64,000 nucleotides of DNA from Pseudochrobactrum asaccharolyticum (GCF_003314995.1 NZ_QNRH01000002.1:1-64000); one strand, 5' to 3'. Positions 41,419 through 51,673 are shown, numbered from the stretch's first letter. The notes: generated by a model from the sequence alone, not told the origin. Made by a program: numbers and translations.

Positions 41419-42762
41419 TCAGGTTCCAGAGAGCATTCTGGATATCCGAAGGGCATATCGATCGGTCATGCCGGAAGTGAAATCCGCCAGTGCATGAAGC
41501 GCCTGTACCGGACTATTGATGTCACGTAGATCCAGATCGAGCGCGCGTGTAAGTTGCTGGCAGTGCTCGCTCAGCTTTGATGCATCCCATTTCACCTGCG
41601 CCAAATTCTCGTAGACAGGGAGGATACCGGACATAACATTACCAATCGTACGTCGCCCAGATACCTCAAGCTCGGTTTTTCTGCGAGCAGTGAAAATCTG
41701 GTCGCGTGACAGCTTCTTGATATCGTTAAACAGTGGCGCGAGTGGACCCGCCTCAGCGAGTGACGCTGAAAACGTTCCCGCCATGATTTCTTCGTAATTT
41801 CTGGTGAAAGCCTCGAAACAGCTATCGATTGCCTTTCCTATGCTGAGCGCTCGTAAAAAGGCTATGTGTTCGGCCTGGCTATATCCGGTGACGTCCCGAT
41901 TAGGTTTGCCAGCTACCTCATGAAGTATTTTTTTTACAGTATCGAAGGGAAGTTCACCTGTAGTGAAAGCGTCCTCAAGATCTACGATATTGTAGCAGAC
42001 ATCGTCTGCTGCTTCGACTATGAAGACCAGCGGGTGCCGGCGCCACCATCTTGCGTCAACATTGGTTTCCTCCGGCAAACCAATAGCCTTCGCTACCTCA
42101 CTAAACAGCTCAAGCTCAGAGCTGAAGAGGCCGAATTTTTTAAGCCCGATATAATCGTTTTGGGACGTAGAATTTAGGTTCTGCAACGTACTTGCGCTTA
42201 CAGGATATTTGGTAAAAGCCCCCAGAGTTGCCTTAGAAAGGCGCATCCCACCAGCATTCCGATACATTTCGAGTCGTGTGATGATACGGAATCCCTGCGC
42301 ATTTCCTTCAAACTTAATAAACTCCGATTGCTGCGCCTTGTCGATGTCCGCCAGAATCCCTGTAGGTGCGGCAAAACGCTCAGCGAACCATCCACCCATC
42401 GCCTCTTCACCGGAGTGGCCAAATGGCGGATTCCCAATATCGTGCGCGACACATGCTGCTTGGACAATATTAGCGATACTACTCACGTCGTTGGCACCAA
42501 TATGCCCGTGCTCTTCCAGCCAGTGACCTATCTTCATCGCAAGCGAACGCCCAACACTACTCACCTCAATAGAGTGAATAAGCCGATGATGCACATGGTC
42601 ATGTTCATAGAGTGGCTGAACCTGCGTCTTGTTGGCTAGACGGCGAAAGGGCGCCGAGAAAACAATTCGGTCGTGATCTTGCACGAAGATGGAGCGACTG
42701 GCTCCCGGTTGATAATTTTTATCACCCAACCGCTCGCTGCACAGCAGTTCAGTCCAATTCAT
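41419..42762 (-). CDS. dgt: dGTPase-family HD-domain dNTP triphosphohydrolase
   Basis: The 447-residue protein shows the HD metal site: His63 (HHRLIHSIEVSSVGRSL), His107-Asp108 (ACVAHDIGNPPFGHSGE), and VVLAADDVCYN-like downstream (FIVEAADDVCYNIVDLED). Dgt enzymes cut dNTPs to nucleoside and triphosphate; several act as phage defense by nucleotide depletion. ATG 42762 follows ggggggc; the longer frame adds an unlikely 18 residues. It is alone on the minus strand within the island. Confidence 0.88.
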   Translation of the reverse strand: MNWTELLCSERLGDKNYQPGASRSIFVQDHDRIVFSAPFRRLANKTQVQPLYEHDHVHHRLIHSIEVSSVGRSLAMKIGHWLEEHGHIGANDVSSIANIVQAACVAHDIGNPPFGHSGEEAMGGWFAERFAAPTGILADIDKAQQSEFIKFEGNAQGFRIITRLEMYRNAGGMRLSKATLGAFTKYPVSASTLQNLNSTSQNDYIGLKKFGLFSSELELFSEVAKAIGLPEETNVDARWWRRHPLVFIVEAADDVCYNIVDLEDAFTTGELPFDTVKKILHEVAGKPNRDVTGYSQAEHIAFLRALSIGKAIDSCFEAFTRNYEEIMAGTFSASLAEAGPLAPLFNDIKKLSRDQIFTARRKTELEVSGRRTIGNVMSGILPVYENLAQVKWDASKLSEHCQQLTRALDLDLRDINSPVQALHALADFTSGMTDRYALRISRMLSGT

Positions 42763-42913
42763 TAAGTGCCCCCCAAATGATGAGACATGCTTACCATGGC
42801 AACGGCGATAGATCAATTTAGCATGCGCTCGCCGAGTAATCGACTTTGGTGCGCCGCACCAGTTACTATGCCTACGTGTCTGACGTCAGCGCCTGTGGGA
42901 CGAATTTGAGCAT

Positions 42914-43530
42914 TTGATTAAGGGAGGATTTCTGGTTCATTTTATCAATTGGGAGATTGAGAGGACACAGAAGGCCGGAACATCAAAAGACGCTGCTGAT
43001 AAGCTGGTCAAAAATATTAGACGCAAGACCCGACAGCACTATTCTGCGGAGGAGAAGATCCGCATTGTTTTGGCGGGGCTACGCGGTGAAGAAAGCATTT
43101 CTGTGCTGTGCCGTCGCGAAGGTATAGCCGAAAGCCTTTATTATAGGTGGTCGAAAGAGTTCCTTGATGCTGGGAAACGTAGATTGTCCGGTGATACAGC
43201 CCGTCAAGCAACCTCGCCTGAGGTAAAGGATCTGCGCTCTGAAGCTTTGGCTTTGAAAGAATAGTTGCTGACCTGACACTCGAAAACCGTCTGCTTAAAA
43301 CATTATGACCGGAACTGGGGTGGTGGGGAATGATATATTGCGCATCTAAGAAGCTGGTGATCATCCGCACTATTGATATGTCACACCTGCCCATCAAACA
43401 AACCCTTGATATGATACCTATCCCACGACTACTTTTTATCGGCGGTATGATCGCTATCTTGAAGGCGGATTAGATGCGTTGACTGATCGCACCCCTCGGC
43501 CGAGATCGATCTGGAATCGTACTCCAGAAC
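42914..43530 (+). pseudogene. decayed IS3-family element (OrfA complete-looking, OrfB broken)
   Basis: 42914-43264 encodes OrfA with the HTH HYSAEEKIRIVLAGLRGEES and ESLYYRWSKEFLDAGKRRL. The ending LTLENRLLK follows a stop at 43264, and OrfB starts with a run of breaks: VIIRTIDMSHLPIKQTLDMI, a frameshift near 43425, then TTFYRRYDRYLEGGLDALTD and RTPRPRSIWNRTPEQ. After that the coding signal fades. The catalytic DDE part is missing, so the copy is dead. Confidence 0.75.
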
Positions 43531-43689
43531 AGAAGTTCTCAGCCGATGTCTGCAATGCATTAAAACAGTCCTGTTGCAACGCTGCATTTAACCTGTCCAG
43601 TACACTAGCCATAAATAACGCAAATCCTCAGCCCCACGTAAAACGCTTTATCCATAAGCGGCAAAGGTAATTGTTATGATTGTAATTAT

Positions 43690-43874
43690 GTTACAGCGGT
43701 CTGATGGTCTGACCCCTGTTACGATTGACCCCGTGTCATTGTGTTGACGTGTCGGCCATTAGATCGCCCTGGCAACGGGCGAGATGTGACTTCATAGGAG
43801 CATGACGGGAGCGCCCCTTCACAGTCCTGTCCTCTCTGATCGATGCCTGGGTATCATCAGCCAGAGGAGGATCT
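43690..43874 (+). ncRNA. IS110 left-end non-coding region, possible bridge RNA
   Basis: IS110-group elements encode a guide-like bridge RNA in the non-coding end upstream of the transposase. This stretch contains direct repeats (ggtctgatggtctga) and the hairpin cgccc/gggcg at about 43765-43781. The exact RNA borders and loops cannot be assigned by eye. Confidence 0.35.
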
Positions 43875-44932
43875 ATGCGTATTATCAATTCCAATAATAT
43901 CATTATCGGTATCGACACTCATAAAGCTACACATGTGGCTGTGGCCATCGATAAAAATGGTGCAAATTAGCCACTTTATCCATACCAGCCAACGCGAAAG
44001 GCTATCTTGAGCTTGAACGATGGGCAACTAGCCTCGGAACCATCATAGCATTTGGCATTGAAGGCACTGGGTCTTACGGTGCAGGGTTGTCTCGATTACT
44101 TCTGGAACATGGTTACACGGTGGTGGAAGTGACGCGTCCTCATCGTCAACTGAGATATAGCCACGGAAAGTCCGACAGCTTGGATGCAGAAGGTGCGGCT
44201 CGCTCTGTTTTAAGCGGTCAGGCGACAGCTAAGCCCAAAACGCACGCCGGGTCTTCAGAGATGATCAGACATCTTAAGATCGCGCGTGATACCGCAGTTA
44301 AATGTAGATCGCAGGCCATGGTGACGCTTAAAACCCTTATCATCAATGCACCGACTGAATTACGGGATAGCCTTGATCAGATCAAAGGTAAGATCATCCT
44401 GATACGACATATCGCAGCCTTTCGGCCAGGTGAGATCACATCGACGCTAGCATCCGCAAAAGTTGCATTACGTGCATTGGCTCGACGATGGTTAGCTCTC
44501 CACGACGAAATCCAGACGCATGACAAAGAGCTGGAGCGCCTCGCTGCGGCGTGTGCACCAGTGTTGATGGCGTCGCACGGCATTTCTACGATGACGGTTG
44601 CGGAAATGCTCATTCTTGTCGGCGATGATCCGACAAGAATCCGGTCCGAATCCGCATTGGCGAAATTGTGCGGCGTTTGTCCGATCCCGGCATCCAGTGG
44701 AAAAACCAATCGCTTTCGGTTGAACCGCGGAGGCAATCGTCAGGCCAACGCAGCCCTCTATCGGGTAGCCATCATAAGAATGCGTAGCCACGAGCCAACG
44801 CTTGCTTACGTCAAAAAACGCACAAACGACGGTAAGAGCAAAAGTGAAATAATCCGATGCCTAAAGCGCTACATTGTTCGGGAAATCTTCAAGCATCTTT
44901 GTACGCCCCAAAATGCTGAAATCGCGACTTGA
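43875..44932 (+). pseudogene. IS110-family transposase, frameshifted
   Basis: The gene starts at ATG 43875 behind gaggaggatct with MRIINSNNIIIGIDTHKATH, the first DEDD Asp region. A one-base loss near 43965 (gcaaattag) brings in a stop after 31 codons. The other frame then carries the rest to 44932: EGTGSYGAGLSRLLLEHGYT, KSDSLDAEGAARSVLSG, and the C-terminal transposase_20 part GVCPIPASSGKTNRFRLNRG. The element is otherwise full length, so inactivation is recent. Programmed frameshifting is not usual for IS110. Confidence 0.82.
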
Positions 44933-45265
44933 CGAATATAGGAGCTTCAATTCATTGATGAAGCCAGTATCTAAACAAGCAAGGCAAAATTAATTTGGCT
45001 TAGGCACTGGCAAACAAGGTTTACTGAGATCGCATTCTTCTAATATATAAATGCACTTCATTATCTACGCCGAAAACATCCCGCGTCTATCTATAATTCC
45101 CTGTAATTTCCTGAGTATGCGCATGAAATACGTATAACACCATAAGAATTAGTACAGTTTTATACTTGTTGAATCAGGCAAAGAAGCATCAAAAGATGTT
45201 TGACTGCGAATTAATAAATGGTAAGTATTTAATAATTTTTCTTGATTTGTTGTCGGAGATATTTG
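44933..45265. other. AT-rich intergenic region before the Qat operon
   Basis: No gene is visible in 333 bases. It includes the IS110 right end and should contain the qat promoter. Possible AT-rich -10 boxes occur but none stands out. Confidence 0.45.
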
Positions 45266-47245
45266 TTGGTAGACGCATCTCGCACCCAGAAACTGGGCTT
45301 TATTAGTGACCATGAAACTAAGATTGATCTTCTCCGTAACAAGGCCATTGCCACTACCATCTTGGATATCATCGCAGGCAGTGGCACTCAGCCTCTGACG
45401 ATTGGTGTCCACGGTTATTGGGGAGCGGGTAAGTCGAGTGTTCTTGAGATGATCGCGGATCATGACTTCGAAGACGAGAAGACACTCGTCATCCGCTTTA
45501 ACGGGTGGCAATTCGAAGGTTTCGAGGACGCAAAGATCGCGTTGATCGAGGGCATTATCGACCAGTTAATCGCCAACAAGACGATTTACAATAAGGCCAA
45601 AGATCAAATTTTAGATGTAGTCAAACGTATAGACTGGCTCAAGGCCGCAAAGAAGGCAGGGGGGCTGGCTTTCACAGTCGCCACTGGTCTGCCCTCCCCT
45701 GACCAAGCTCTAGAACTGACGAAATTCGCGATAGGAAAAGTTGCCGGTGGCGAATGGGCTACGCCAGAGAATATCGCGGCGGCGACAGAAGGCGTAAAAG
45801 GCTACTTGAAAGAAGCCGAGGATAAGCCGACCGTCGCAAAAAACATCCGAGAGTTCAACAGTGCTTTCAAGTTGCTGATCGAAAAAGCCGAGATTGATCG
45901 CCTAATAGTGCTCGTCGACGATCTCGATCGGTGCCTCCCCGAAACCGCGATCGAAACACTCGAAGCGATCCGGCTCTTTGTGCTGCTGCCTCGAACGGCC
46001 TTTGTTATCGGAGCAGACGAGACAATGATCCGATATGCGGTTACAAAGCACTTTCCTGATTTGCCAGCGGGAGCAGCAAACCAAGATTATCCACGGGCCT
46101 ACCTCGAAAAGCTGATCCAGGTGCCATTTCGCATTCCGGCCATGGGGGAGGCAGAAACAAAAACCTACCTTACGCTGCTGGCAGTCGGATCAATAGTTGG
46201 CGAGAATAGCGAAGAGTTTAATAGTCTGTTGGAAAAGGCCGAAGACTACATGTCGACACCATGGCTCCAGAAGTCCATTGGCGACATAGACGTGTCGAAC
46301 TCACTTGGCGCGATGTACACTTCTGAGGTTGTCTCGGCTGTTTCCATGATGGCACAGATATCGGCGGTGCTTGCTTCGGGCACCAAGGGGAATCCACGCA
46401 ACGTCAAGCGCTTCCTCAACTCATTGACCCTTAGGCTTGCCGTGGCGGAGGCAAGAGGTTTCCAGAACGTAATCGAGAGCCAAATTTTAGCCAAGATCAT
46501 GCTGGCGGAACAGTTTTTCCCCGACATATTTGAGGAAATCGCTCGGGAGGTTGGCACGAATCCCGACGGCGTCAGCTCCAGTTTAGAACGTCTCGAAGAG
46601 CGCTGTAGCAAAACAGCTGCACCTAATGAAAATTTGTCGCCGGACGACAGCGAAGTCTCGGACTCGGATAACACCGTGACGACTTCAACCGAACAGATCC
46701 ACGAACCGCGAATTGATGCGTGGATGGTCCAACCGAACATCCTTCCATGGGCGAGGCAAAAACCAAAGATCGGAACAAAAGACCTGAGACCGTATCTGTT
46801 CGTGGTCAATGACGTTAAAAATTTCGCTATTATGACGGCAGCGCTCGATGCACGCCTCCTCACACTCGTCGAAAAACTCTCAAAAGACGATTTGGCGGCC
46901 GCCTCCGTTTTGCCCTCAGTCGCCGCGCTTGTCCCTGAGGACAAAATGTTAGTATTTGAAGAGCTCCGTGCCATTGTCCTCAAGACTACAGATTGGGACC
47001 GAAAGCCTGCGGCGATCACAGGCATGATTTTGTTCCTGACAAAAGTCTCCGAGTTTGAGAGCAGATATCTCGAATTGTTGGAACAACTACCTGCGGAAAA
47101 GCTCGGCTCATGGGCCGCAGCAGGCCATGACCGCGCGGTGAAGACGCCAGATGGTAAGACCCGTCTTAGCAAAATCGTGGAGGGCTGGAAAACAACTGGT
47201 AGCGAGAGCCTCAAATCCATGATTCAGGCAGATGGAGGACGCTGA
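45266..47245 (+). CDS. qatA: QatA-like KAP P-loop NTPase
   Basis: The 659-residue protein has Walker A GVHGYWGAGKSS (residues 47-58) and Walker B DRLIVLVDDLDRCLPETAIE (about 209-228), then NVKRFLNSLTLRLAVAE, the KAP family C-lobe. TTG 45266 is chosen because ggaga lies 6 bases upstream; no ATG is suitably placed. It is the first gene of the four-gene Qat anti-phage operon (ATPase, unknown, QueC-like, TatD-like). The next ATG overlaps its stop (TGATG). Confidence 0.85.
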   Translation: MVDASRTQKLGFISDHETKIDLLRNKAIATTILDIIAGSGTQPLTIGVHGYWGAGKSSVLEMIADHDFEDEKTLVIRFNGWQFEGFEDAKIALIEGIIDQLIANKTIYNKAKDQILDVVKRIDWLKAAKKAGGLAFTVATGLPSPDQALELTKFAIGKVAGGEWATPENIAAATEGVKGYLKEAEDKPTVAKNIREFNSAFKLLIEKAEIDRLIVLVDDLDRCLPETAIETLEAIRLFVLLPRTAFVIGADETMIRYAVTKHFPDLPAGAANQDYPRAYLEKLIQVPFRIPAMGEAETKTYLTLLAVGSIVGENSEEFNSLLEKAEDYMSTPWLQKSIGDIDVSNSLGAMYTSEVVSAVSMMAQISAVLASGTKGNPRNVKRFLNSLTLRLAVAEARGFQNVIESQILAKIMLAEQFFPDIFEEIAREVGTNPDGVSSSLERLEERCSKTAAPNENLSPDDSEVSDSDNTVTTSTEQIHEPRIDAWMVQPNILPWARQKPKIGTKDLRPYLFVVNDVKNFAIMTAALDARLLTLVEKLSKDDLAAASVLPSVAALVPEDKMLVFEELRAIVLKTTDWDRKPAAITGMILFLTKVSEFESRYLELLEQLPAEKLGSWAAAGHDRAVKTPDGKTRLSKIVEGWKTTGSESLKSMIQADGGR

Positions 47246-48150
47246 TGGGAACATCTACTCCTTTTAATGGCGGCAAAAACTCGAACCCATTGCTACCATC
47301 ATGGCTTGACGATCCGTCTGGTGATCCGGGAACATCTCCAGCCGAACCGCCCACTCCATTAATACCACAGTCTCCTGCACAACCAGATAACTTACCACCA
47401 GGAAGCCCGCAAACACCGCAGACCCCCCCTGCAGCCCCTCCACAGCCTCTACCATCAGAACAGAGGTACACACCGGGTCGTAAAGCTTTCAATAAGGGAG
47501 CGCGGACAGGAAACTCGGCCGACCGAGAGCGGTCGTTTAAACAGGCGGCGGCATCATACGTGTCCCGCTCAGGCGGTGGAGGATCTGCTTCAGCGAGGGC
47601 GAGCGCCGACCGTCGAGCGGCGGGACGACTTGTAGATCTACTTGTGCGAGCGGGTGCCGATGGGTCGGATATCCGGCAGGAGTTGCGACGCCTTGATCTG
47701 GCGTCGCTAGCACAGCGTTCAACCGCCGAGATATTCGAGGCGCTGATCGATTATGTCTGCGAGCCAGGCGGTGACCTTGATCAGGCTTTCGTGCGTGACG
47801 CTTATTCCGAAGCATTACACGAAGTGCCTAAAGACATGATCAGTCGGCTTGAACGGCCTGATGGCGCGATGATCAATTTCATACTTGAGCGATTTATTGC
47901 GAACACTATCATGAGTAGGCTGCTCAATGCAGTTGGAAACGGTGCTATTACTCTACCAGAGACGGCAACCTCTGCAATATCGCTAAATGACTCGTTCCGC
48001 GATTGGATTCTTGGCCGCGTCCAAGATGCCATGGAGGCTACTAAGGGTATCTTCCGCGAAGGACAAGTAGCTATGCAGATAGATCATATCTACGAGACGG
48101 CCTACGGCATTCTCGAAAGGACAGGCCAAAACGAGGGAGACAACCAGTGA
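47245..48150 (+). CDS. qatB: QatB-like protein with Pro-rich N-terminus
   Basis: The 301-residue protein has a disordered N-terminal 75 residues full of Pro, Ser and Gln (for example PPSPAEPPTPLIPQSP-like stretches) and a helical C-terminal region (DIRQELRRLDLASLAQRSTA, EIFEALIDYVCEPGGDLDQA). This layout and its place between the KAP ATPase and the QueC-like gene match QatB of the Qat system; function unknown. Start and stop overlap both neighbours, showing tight coupling. Confidence 0.8.
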   Translation: MGTSTPFNGGKNSNPLLPSWLDDPSGDPGTSPAEPPTPLIPQSPAQPDNLPPGSPQTPQTPPAAPPQPLPSEQRYTPGRKAFNKGARTGNSADRERSFKQAAASYVSRSGGGGSASARASADRRAAGRLVDLLVRAGADGSDIRQELRRLDLASLAQRSTAEIFEALIDYVCEPGGDLDQAFVRDAYSEALHEVPKDMISRLERPDGAMINFILERFIANTIMSRLLNAVGNGAITLPETATSAISLNDSFRDWILGRVQDAMEATKGIFREGQVAMQIDHIYETAYGILERTGQNEGDNQ

Positions 48151-49517
48151 CTAGATACGTACTTGCCCCCGTCCTTGGACCTACTGATCTGTTCGACCCG
48201 AAACCTAGAGGTGCTGAAAAAATTTATCGTTTCGATATCCTCGCAGATGGTCAGTTGAGGCTTGGTATAAGCACTGCGCTAAAGCAGCTCAAAGAAGCAG
48301 AAGGAATGCCAACTGGTCACGGCCTCGAACTACTGGTTCTTGCTACGCTCATTTCCATCGCCGACACCCGCATTAATAGATCAAGATCGAGTCAAGATGG
48401 ATGGACCCGCGAGATTGGACTGTATCTCCCTGTTGCGCAACCGGTTTGCTGGTATCCCGCTAAGTCGACATTGGAGAAAATGTTGCGTTTTCTCACGGGT
48501 GATTTGTGGACAGTTGATTTCAGGCCTTGGGTTGGTGTTCTCGGTCGATCTGACCTTCAAGGAGCATTGATGACGCCGAAATTTAATGCAATATCGTTGT
48601 TCTCTGGAGGGTTAGACAGCCTAATCGGCGCGATCGATAAGCTCGAAAATGATAGTGAAAACATCTATTTCGTCAGCCATAAGGCAGACAGTTCTATTAG
48701 CAAACCCCAAAGCGACGTATTTGAACTTGTTACGAGTATATACCACAACAGATCCCCGTCGCGACTGGCTCTCCCACTCGGGAGAATACAAAGTGTCACA
48801 GATATGGGAAGGGAAAATTCGACGCGCGGCCGCTCATTCCTTTTTATTGCACTCGCCGCTTTTGCAGGCTCGGCGCTCGGAAACCCCTTTCCGATCTATG
48901 TACCTGAAAATGGCCTCATTTCACTGAACGTACCTCTTGATGCGACCCGATTAGCGAGTAATAGCACAAGGACTACGCATCCTTACTACTTCCATCGTTG
49001 GAACGATCTGCTGGCGATCCTTGGCATACCAGGCACGGTTCAGAATCCCTATTGGAACAAGACGAAAGGAGAAATGATCGTGGAATGTGCCCGCCCTGAT
49101 ATTCTCAAGGAGACGGCTCCGCTCTCAATATCCTGCGCCAAGCCCGCACACGGACGATGGGAGGGCAGTAGCGAACGACATTGTGGCTATTGTCTTCCGT
49201 GTATCATCCGACGAGCTGCATTCCTTAAGGGAGAGAAGGTTTTGGTCGATACGTCCAGATACCGCATGGAGGAACCTGCTAAAGAGGACCTCGACAGTAC
49301 GAACAAGAAAGGCGAGCAGTTTCGAGGATTCGAATTCGCTATCGAACGTCTACGCCAAGACCCTAGCAGGGCTAGGTCTTTTATATACAAGACAGGCCCC
49401 CTTCTCGAAGATCAAGACAAGATTAAGGACTTGGAAGGCGTCTATTCCAGAGGTATGGAGGAGGTTGCCACGTTTCTTAACGGTATCAAGACTATCTCTT
49501 CAAAGGCCTCATTGTGA
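48147..49517 (+). CDS. qatC: QatC, QueC-like enzyme
   Basis: The 456-residue protein starts at GTG 48147 inside the qatB stop, with gagggagacaacca upstream. The PP-loop ATP-binding motif SLFSGGLDSLIGAIDKLE and the C-terminal zinc Cys set (ISCAKP, then RHCGYCLPCIIRRAAF) match 7-cyano-7-deazaguanine synthase relatives. In Qat-type defense the QueC-like protein probably modifies a protein or nucleotide partner and does not take part in queuosine synthesis. No queuosine pathway genes are adjacent. Confidence 0.85.
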   Translation: MTRYVLAPVLGPTDLFDPKPRGAEKIYRFDILADGQLRLGISTALKQLKEAEGMPTGHGLELLVLATLISIADTRINRSRSSQDGWTREIGLYLPVAQPVCWYPAKSTLEKMLRFLTGDLWTVDFRPWVGVLGRSDLQGALMTPKFNAISLFSGGLDSLIGAIDKLENDSENIYFVSHKADSSISKPQSDVFELVTSIYHNRSPSRLALPLGRIQSVTDMGRENSTRGRSFLFIALAAFAGSALGNPFPIYVPENGLISLNVPLDATRLASNSTRTTHPYYFHRWNDLLAILGIPGTVQNPYWNKTKGEMIVECARPDILKETAPLSISCAKPAHGRWEGSSERHCGYCLPCIIRRAAFLKGEKVLVDTSRYRMEEPAKEDLDSTNKKGEQFRGFEFAIERLRQDPSRARSFIYKTGPLLEDQDKIKDLEGVYSRGMEEVATFLNGIKTISSKASL

Positions 49518-50272
49518 CACCATTTGTCGATTTCCACTGCCACCTCGACCTCTATCCGGATTACGAGGCCTTAGTTGCGGAGTGTGAGCGCCATTCCGTT
49601 TATACGCTCGCAGTAACAACAACGCCGAGAGCTTGGGCGAGAAACAAAACCGTTGCATCCAAGACTAAATACATCCGTGTGGGTCTGGGGCTTCATCCCC
49701 AACTCGTTAGCTCACATGGCAAAGAGATTGATCTCTGGGAGAAGCTTCTTCCAGAAACCAATTATGTGGGTGAGGTCGGGATCGATGCTAGTCCGCAATA
49801 CGCTAATTCGCTTTCGGAGCAAAAGTACGTGTTTGAACGTATCCTCAAGGCCTGCTCGTCTCAAGGAGGTAAGGTTCTGTCAATTCACGCTGTACGATCC
49901 GTGCCGTTAGTTCTAGACATGCTGGAAAAATATCTGGACTTTGCTACGAACGTCCCGGTTTTCCATTGGTTTTCCGGCTCTCCAACCGAGGCAAGGAGAG
50001 CCGCCAAGCTCGGTTGTATGTTTTCAATCAATGATCGAATGTTACATGGTAGTAAGACGCAATCATTGTTAAAGGCTATTCCGCTTCAACTAATGTTGAC
50101 CGAAACGGACGGACCTTTCACAACTACGAATGGTCGCGTAAATAGACCCTTAGATGTTAGTGTCTGCGTAGCTCACCTTGCCAGAGAGATTGGACAAGAC
50201 AAAAATGATGTCCAGTGTTTAATATTTGAAAATCTACGGAGAATTCTTGATCAACGCCATAGGTCTAAATAA
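49514..50272 (+). CDS. qatD: QatD, TatD-like metal-dependent hydrolase
   Basis: The 252-residue protein begins at GTG 49514 overlapping the qatC stop. Metal-binding features are DFHCHLDLYP, GEVGIDASP, the His in LSIHAVRSV, HWFSGS and ETDGPF, typical of TatD DNases. It is slightly shorter than usual TatD (about 260). It is the last gene of the Qat operon and probably its nuclease or hydrolase arm. Confidence 0.87.
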   Translation: MTPFVDFHCHLDLYPDYEALVAECERHSVYTLAVTTTPRAWARNKTVASKTKYIRVGLGLHPQLVSSHGKEIDLWEKLLPETNYVGEVGIDASPQYANSLSEQKYVFERILKACSSQGGKVLSIHAVRSVPLVLDMLEKYLDFATNVPVFHWFSGSPTEARRAAKLGCMFSINDRMLHGSKTQSLLKAIPLQLMLTETDGPFTTTNGRVNRPLDVSVCVAHLAREIGQDKNDVQCLIFENLRRILDQRHRSK

Positions 50273-50432
50273 ATCTGTAGATCAATTTAGACTATATATA
50301 ATAGTTTTATTTTTAATAAGGATGTTATTAAGTATTTCTACCAAGTTATAATTTTAAAAAATATAGAAAATCATTTGTTGAAAATTAATCTAAATGAACG
50401 GCAATAGGGGATTTTGCACCCACTCCTCGAAT

Positions 50433-51647
50433 CTACTTTTCTTTCTCATACCCCATATTCTTGCCAATCATATCAGCAACATTATTTGCAGCTTCGCGCA
50501 AGGGATCCGGCGCTAAATGTGCATAGCGTTGGGTTGTTTGTGCCTGGCTATGGCCCAATAGTTTTCCAACCAAATACAGACTTTGCCCAGATGAAACTGC
50601 TAAGCTTGCAAAGTTATGCCGTAAATCATGAATTCGCAGATCTTCAAGATCTGCATCCGCACGAATTTCATTCCATACTTTAAAAAGACTTATCGGCGTT
50701 TCACCACCAGACGCTGATGAAAATATTAATGGCGAGCCTACCATCCGAGGCAGGGATTTGATGAGTTCAACAGCTGCAGCGCCCAGATGCATTACTTTTT
50801 GGCCGGTCTTACTATCCGGCAGCTTAGCTATACTATGATCAAAATCAATCCATGACCATTGCAGGGTCAGCGCTTCATTCTTACGGCAGCCTGTCATTGC
50901 TATGAAACGAATCGCAGCGACAGCGAATAGACTAGCACCCCTCTCTTCAGCTGCATCTAAAGCACGGCCAAGTCGCTCCAGTTCCTGAGGATTCAGATAT
51001 CGATCATGCTGCTTGAGTTTAAACTGTTTTGTGCCCAATGCTGGATTATCAGTGCGATATTCATGCTCCACTGCAAATGACAACATAGACGACAATAGAC
51101 CCAATGTACGGTTGGCTGAGCCCTTTCCGCCGGTTACCCGCGCTAAACCTCTTGCCTTAGTTTTAACTTTAGCTGCAGTTTTACCGGTTGCCACGTCGTT
51201 TACAAATTTTTGAACATCTGCACGCCGTATCTCTTTAACTTTCATCTTGCCAAATAAGGGCGCGATATGACGTTTCATCAAACCTTTTTCGTTTGTAACT
51301 GTAAGCGGCTTTTTATGCGCGCAGGCAATCTCCCAATAGAGCTCAGCGAATTCATTAATCGTAATATCATGGCGGCGAGATCGTTTCTCCTCATGCGGGT
51401 CATAGCCTGATACAATTTCACCAAGGAGCCGTTTGGCTTCTTCACGTGCAGCATCAGCAGTCCAGGGCGCTCCATAAGTCCCAATCGTAAACCGTTTAAG
51501 ACTACCATTGAGACGCGATTGCAGCACGAATATCTTCTTACCTGCGGCAGTTACTTTCAGCCCCAAGCCTTTTAGTTCATCATCCCAGTGAAAAGCATCC
51601 TTCTCACCCGGAATGATTTTATCGACATTGCGCTTTGTTAATTTCAT
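50433..51647 (-). CDS. P4-like tyrosine integrase (DUF4102-type N-terminus)
   Basis: The 404-residue protein has an N-terminal arm-binding domain (FHWDDELKGLGLKVTAAGKK) and a catalytic domain with Arg in MTGCRKNEALTLQW, HDLRHNFASLAVSSG and LLGHSQAQTTQRYAHL ending in the Tyr. ATG 51647 follows agggtgaaagcg. It lies about 150 bases from a tRNA-Thr 3' half, the target type used by such enzymes. It is presumably responsible for island insertion. Confidence 0.9.
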   Translation of the reverse strand: MKLTKRNVDKIIPGEKDAFHWDDELKGLGLKVTAAGKKIFVLQSRLNGSLKRFTIGTYGAPWTADAAREEAKRLLGEIVSGYDPHEEKRSRRHDITINEFAELYWEIACAHKKPLTVTNEKGLMKRHIAPLFGKMKVKEIRRADVQKFVNDVATGKTAAKVKTKARGLARVTGGKGSANRTLGLLSSMLSFAVEHEYRTDNPALGTKQFKLKQHDRYLNPQELERLGRALDAAEERGASLFAVAAIRFIAMTGCRKNEALTLQWSWIDFDHSIAKLPDSKTGQKVMHLGAAAVELIKSLPRMVGSPLIFSSASGGETPISLFKVWNEIRADADLEDLRIHDLRHNFASLAVSSGQSLYLVGKLLGHSQAQTTQRYAHLAPDPLREAANNVADMIGKNMGYEKEK

Positions 51648-51659
51648 CGCTTTCACCCT

Positions 51660-51673
51660 GATTGCTAGCAATC
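51660..51673. promoter_or_regulatory. perfect palindrome before the integrase gene
   Basis: The 14-bp palindrome gattgctagcaatc lies just before the integrase ribosome site, with an additional half copy (tagcaatcaa) to its right at 51677-51686. It could be an operator for integrase or excisionase, or an arm-type site. Confidence 0.45.

Noticed and set aside
43479-43670. independent small gene
   Set aside because: Its start reads TDRTPRPRSIWNRTPEQ, a piece of a broken IS3 OrfB.
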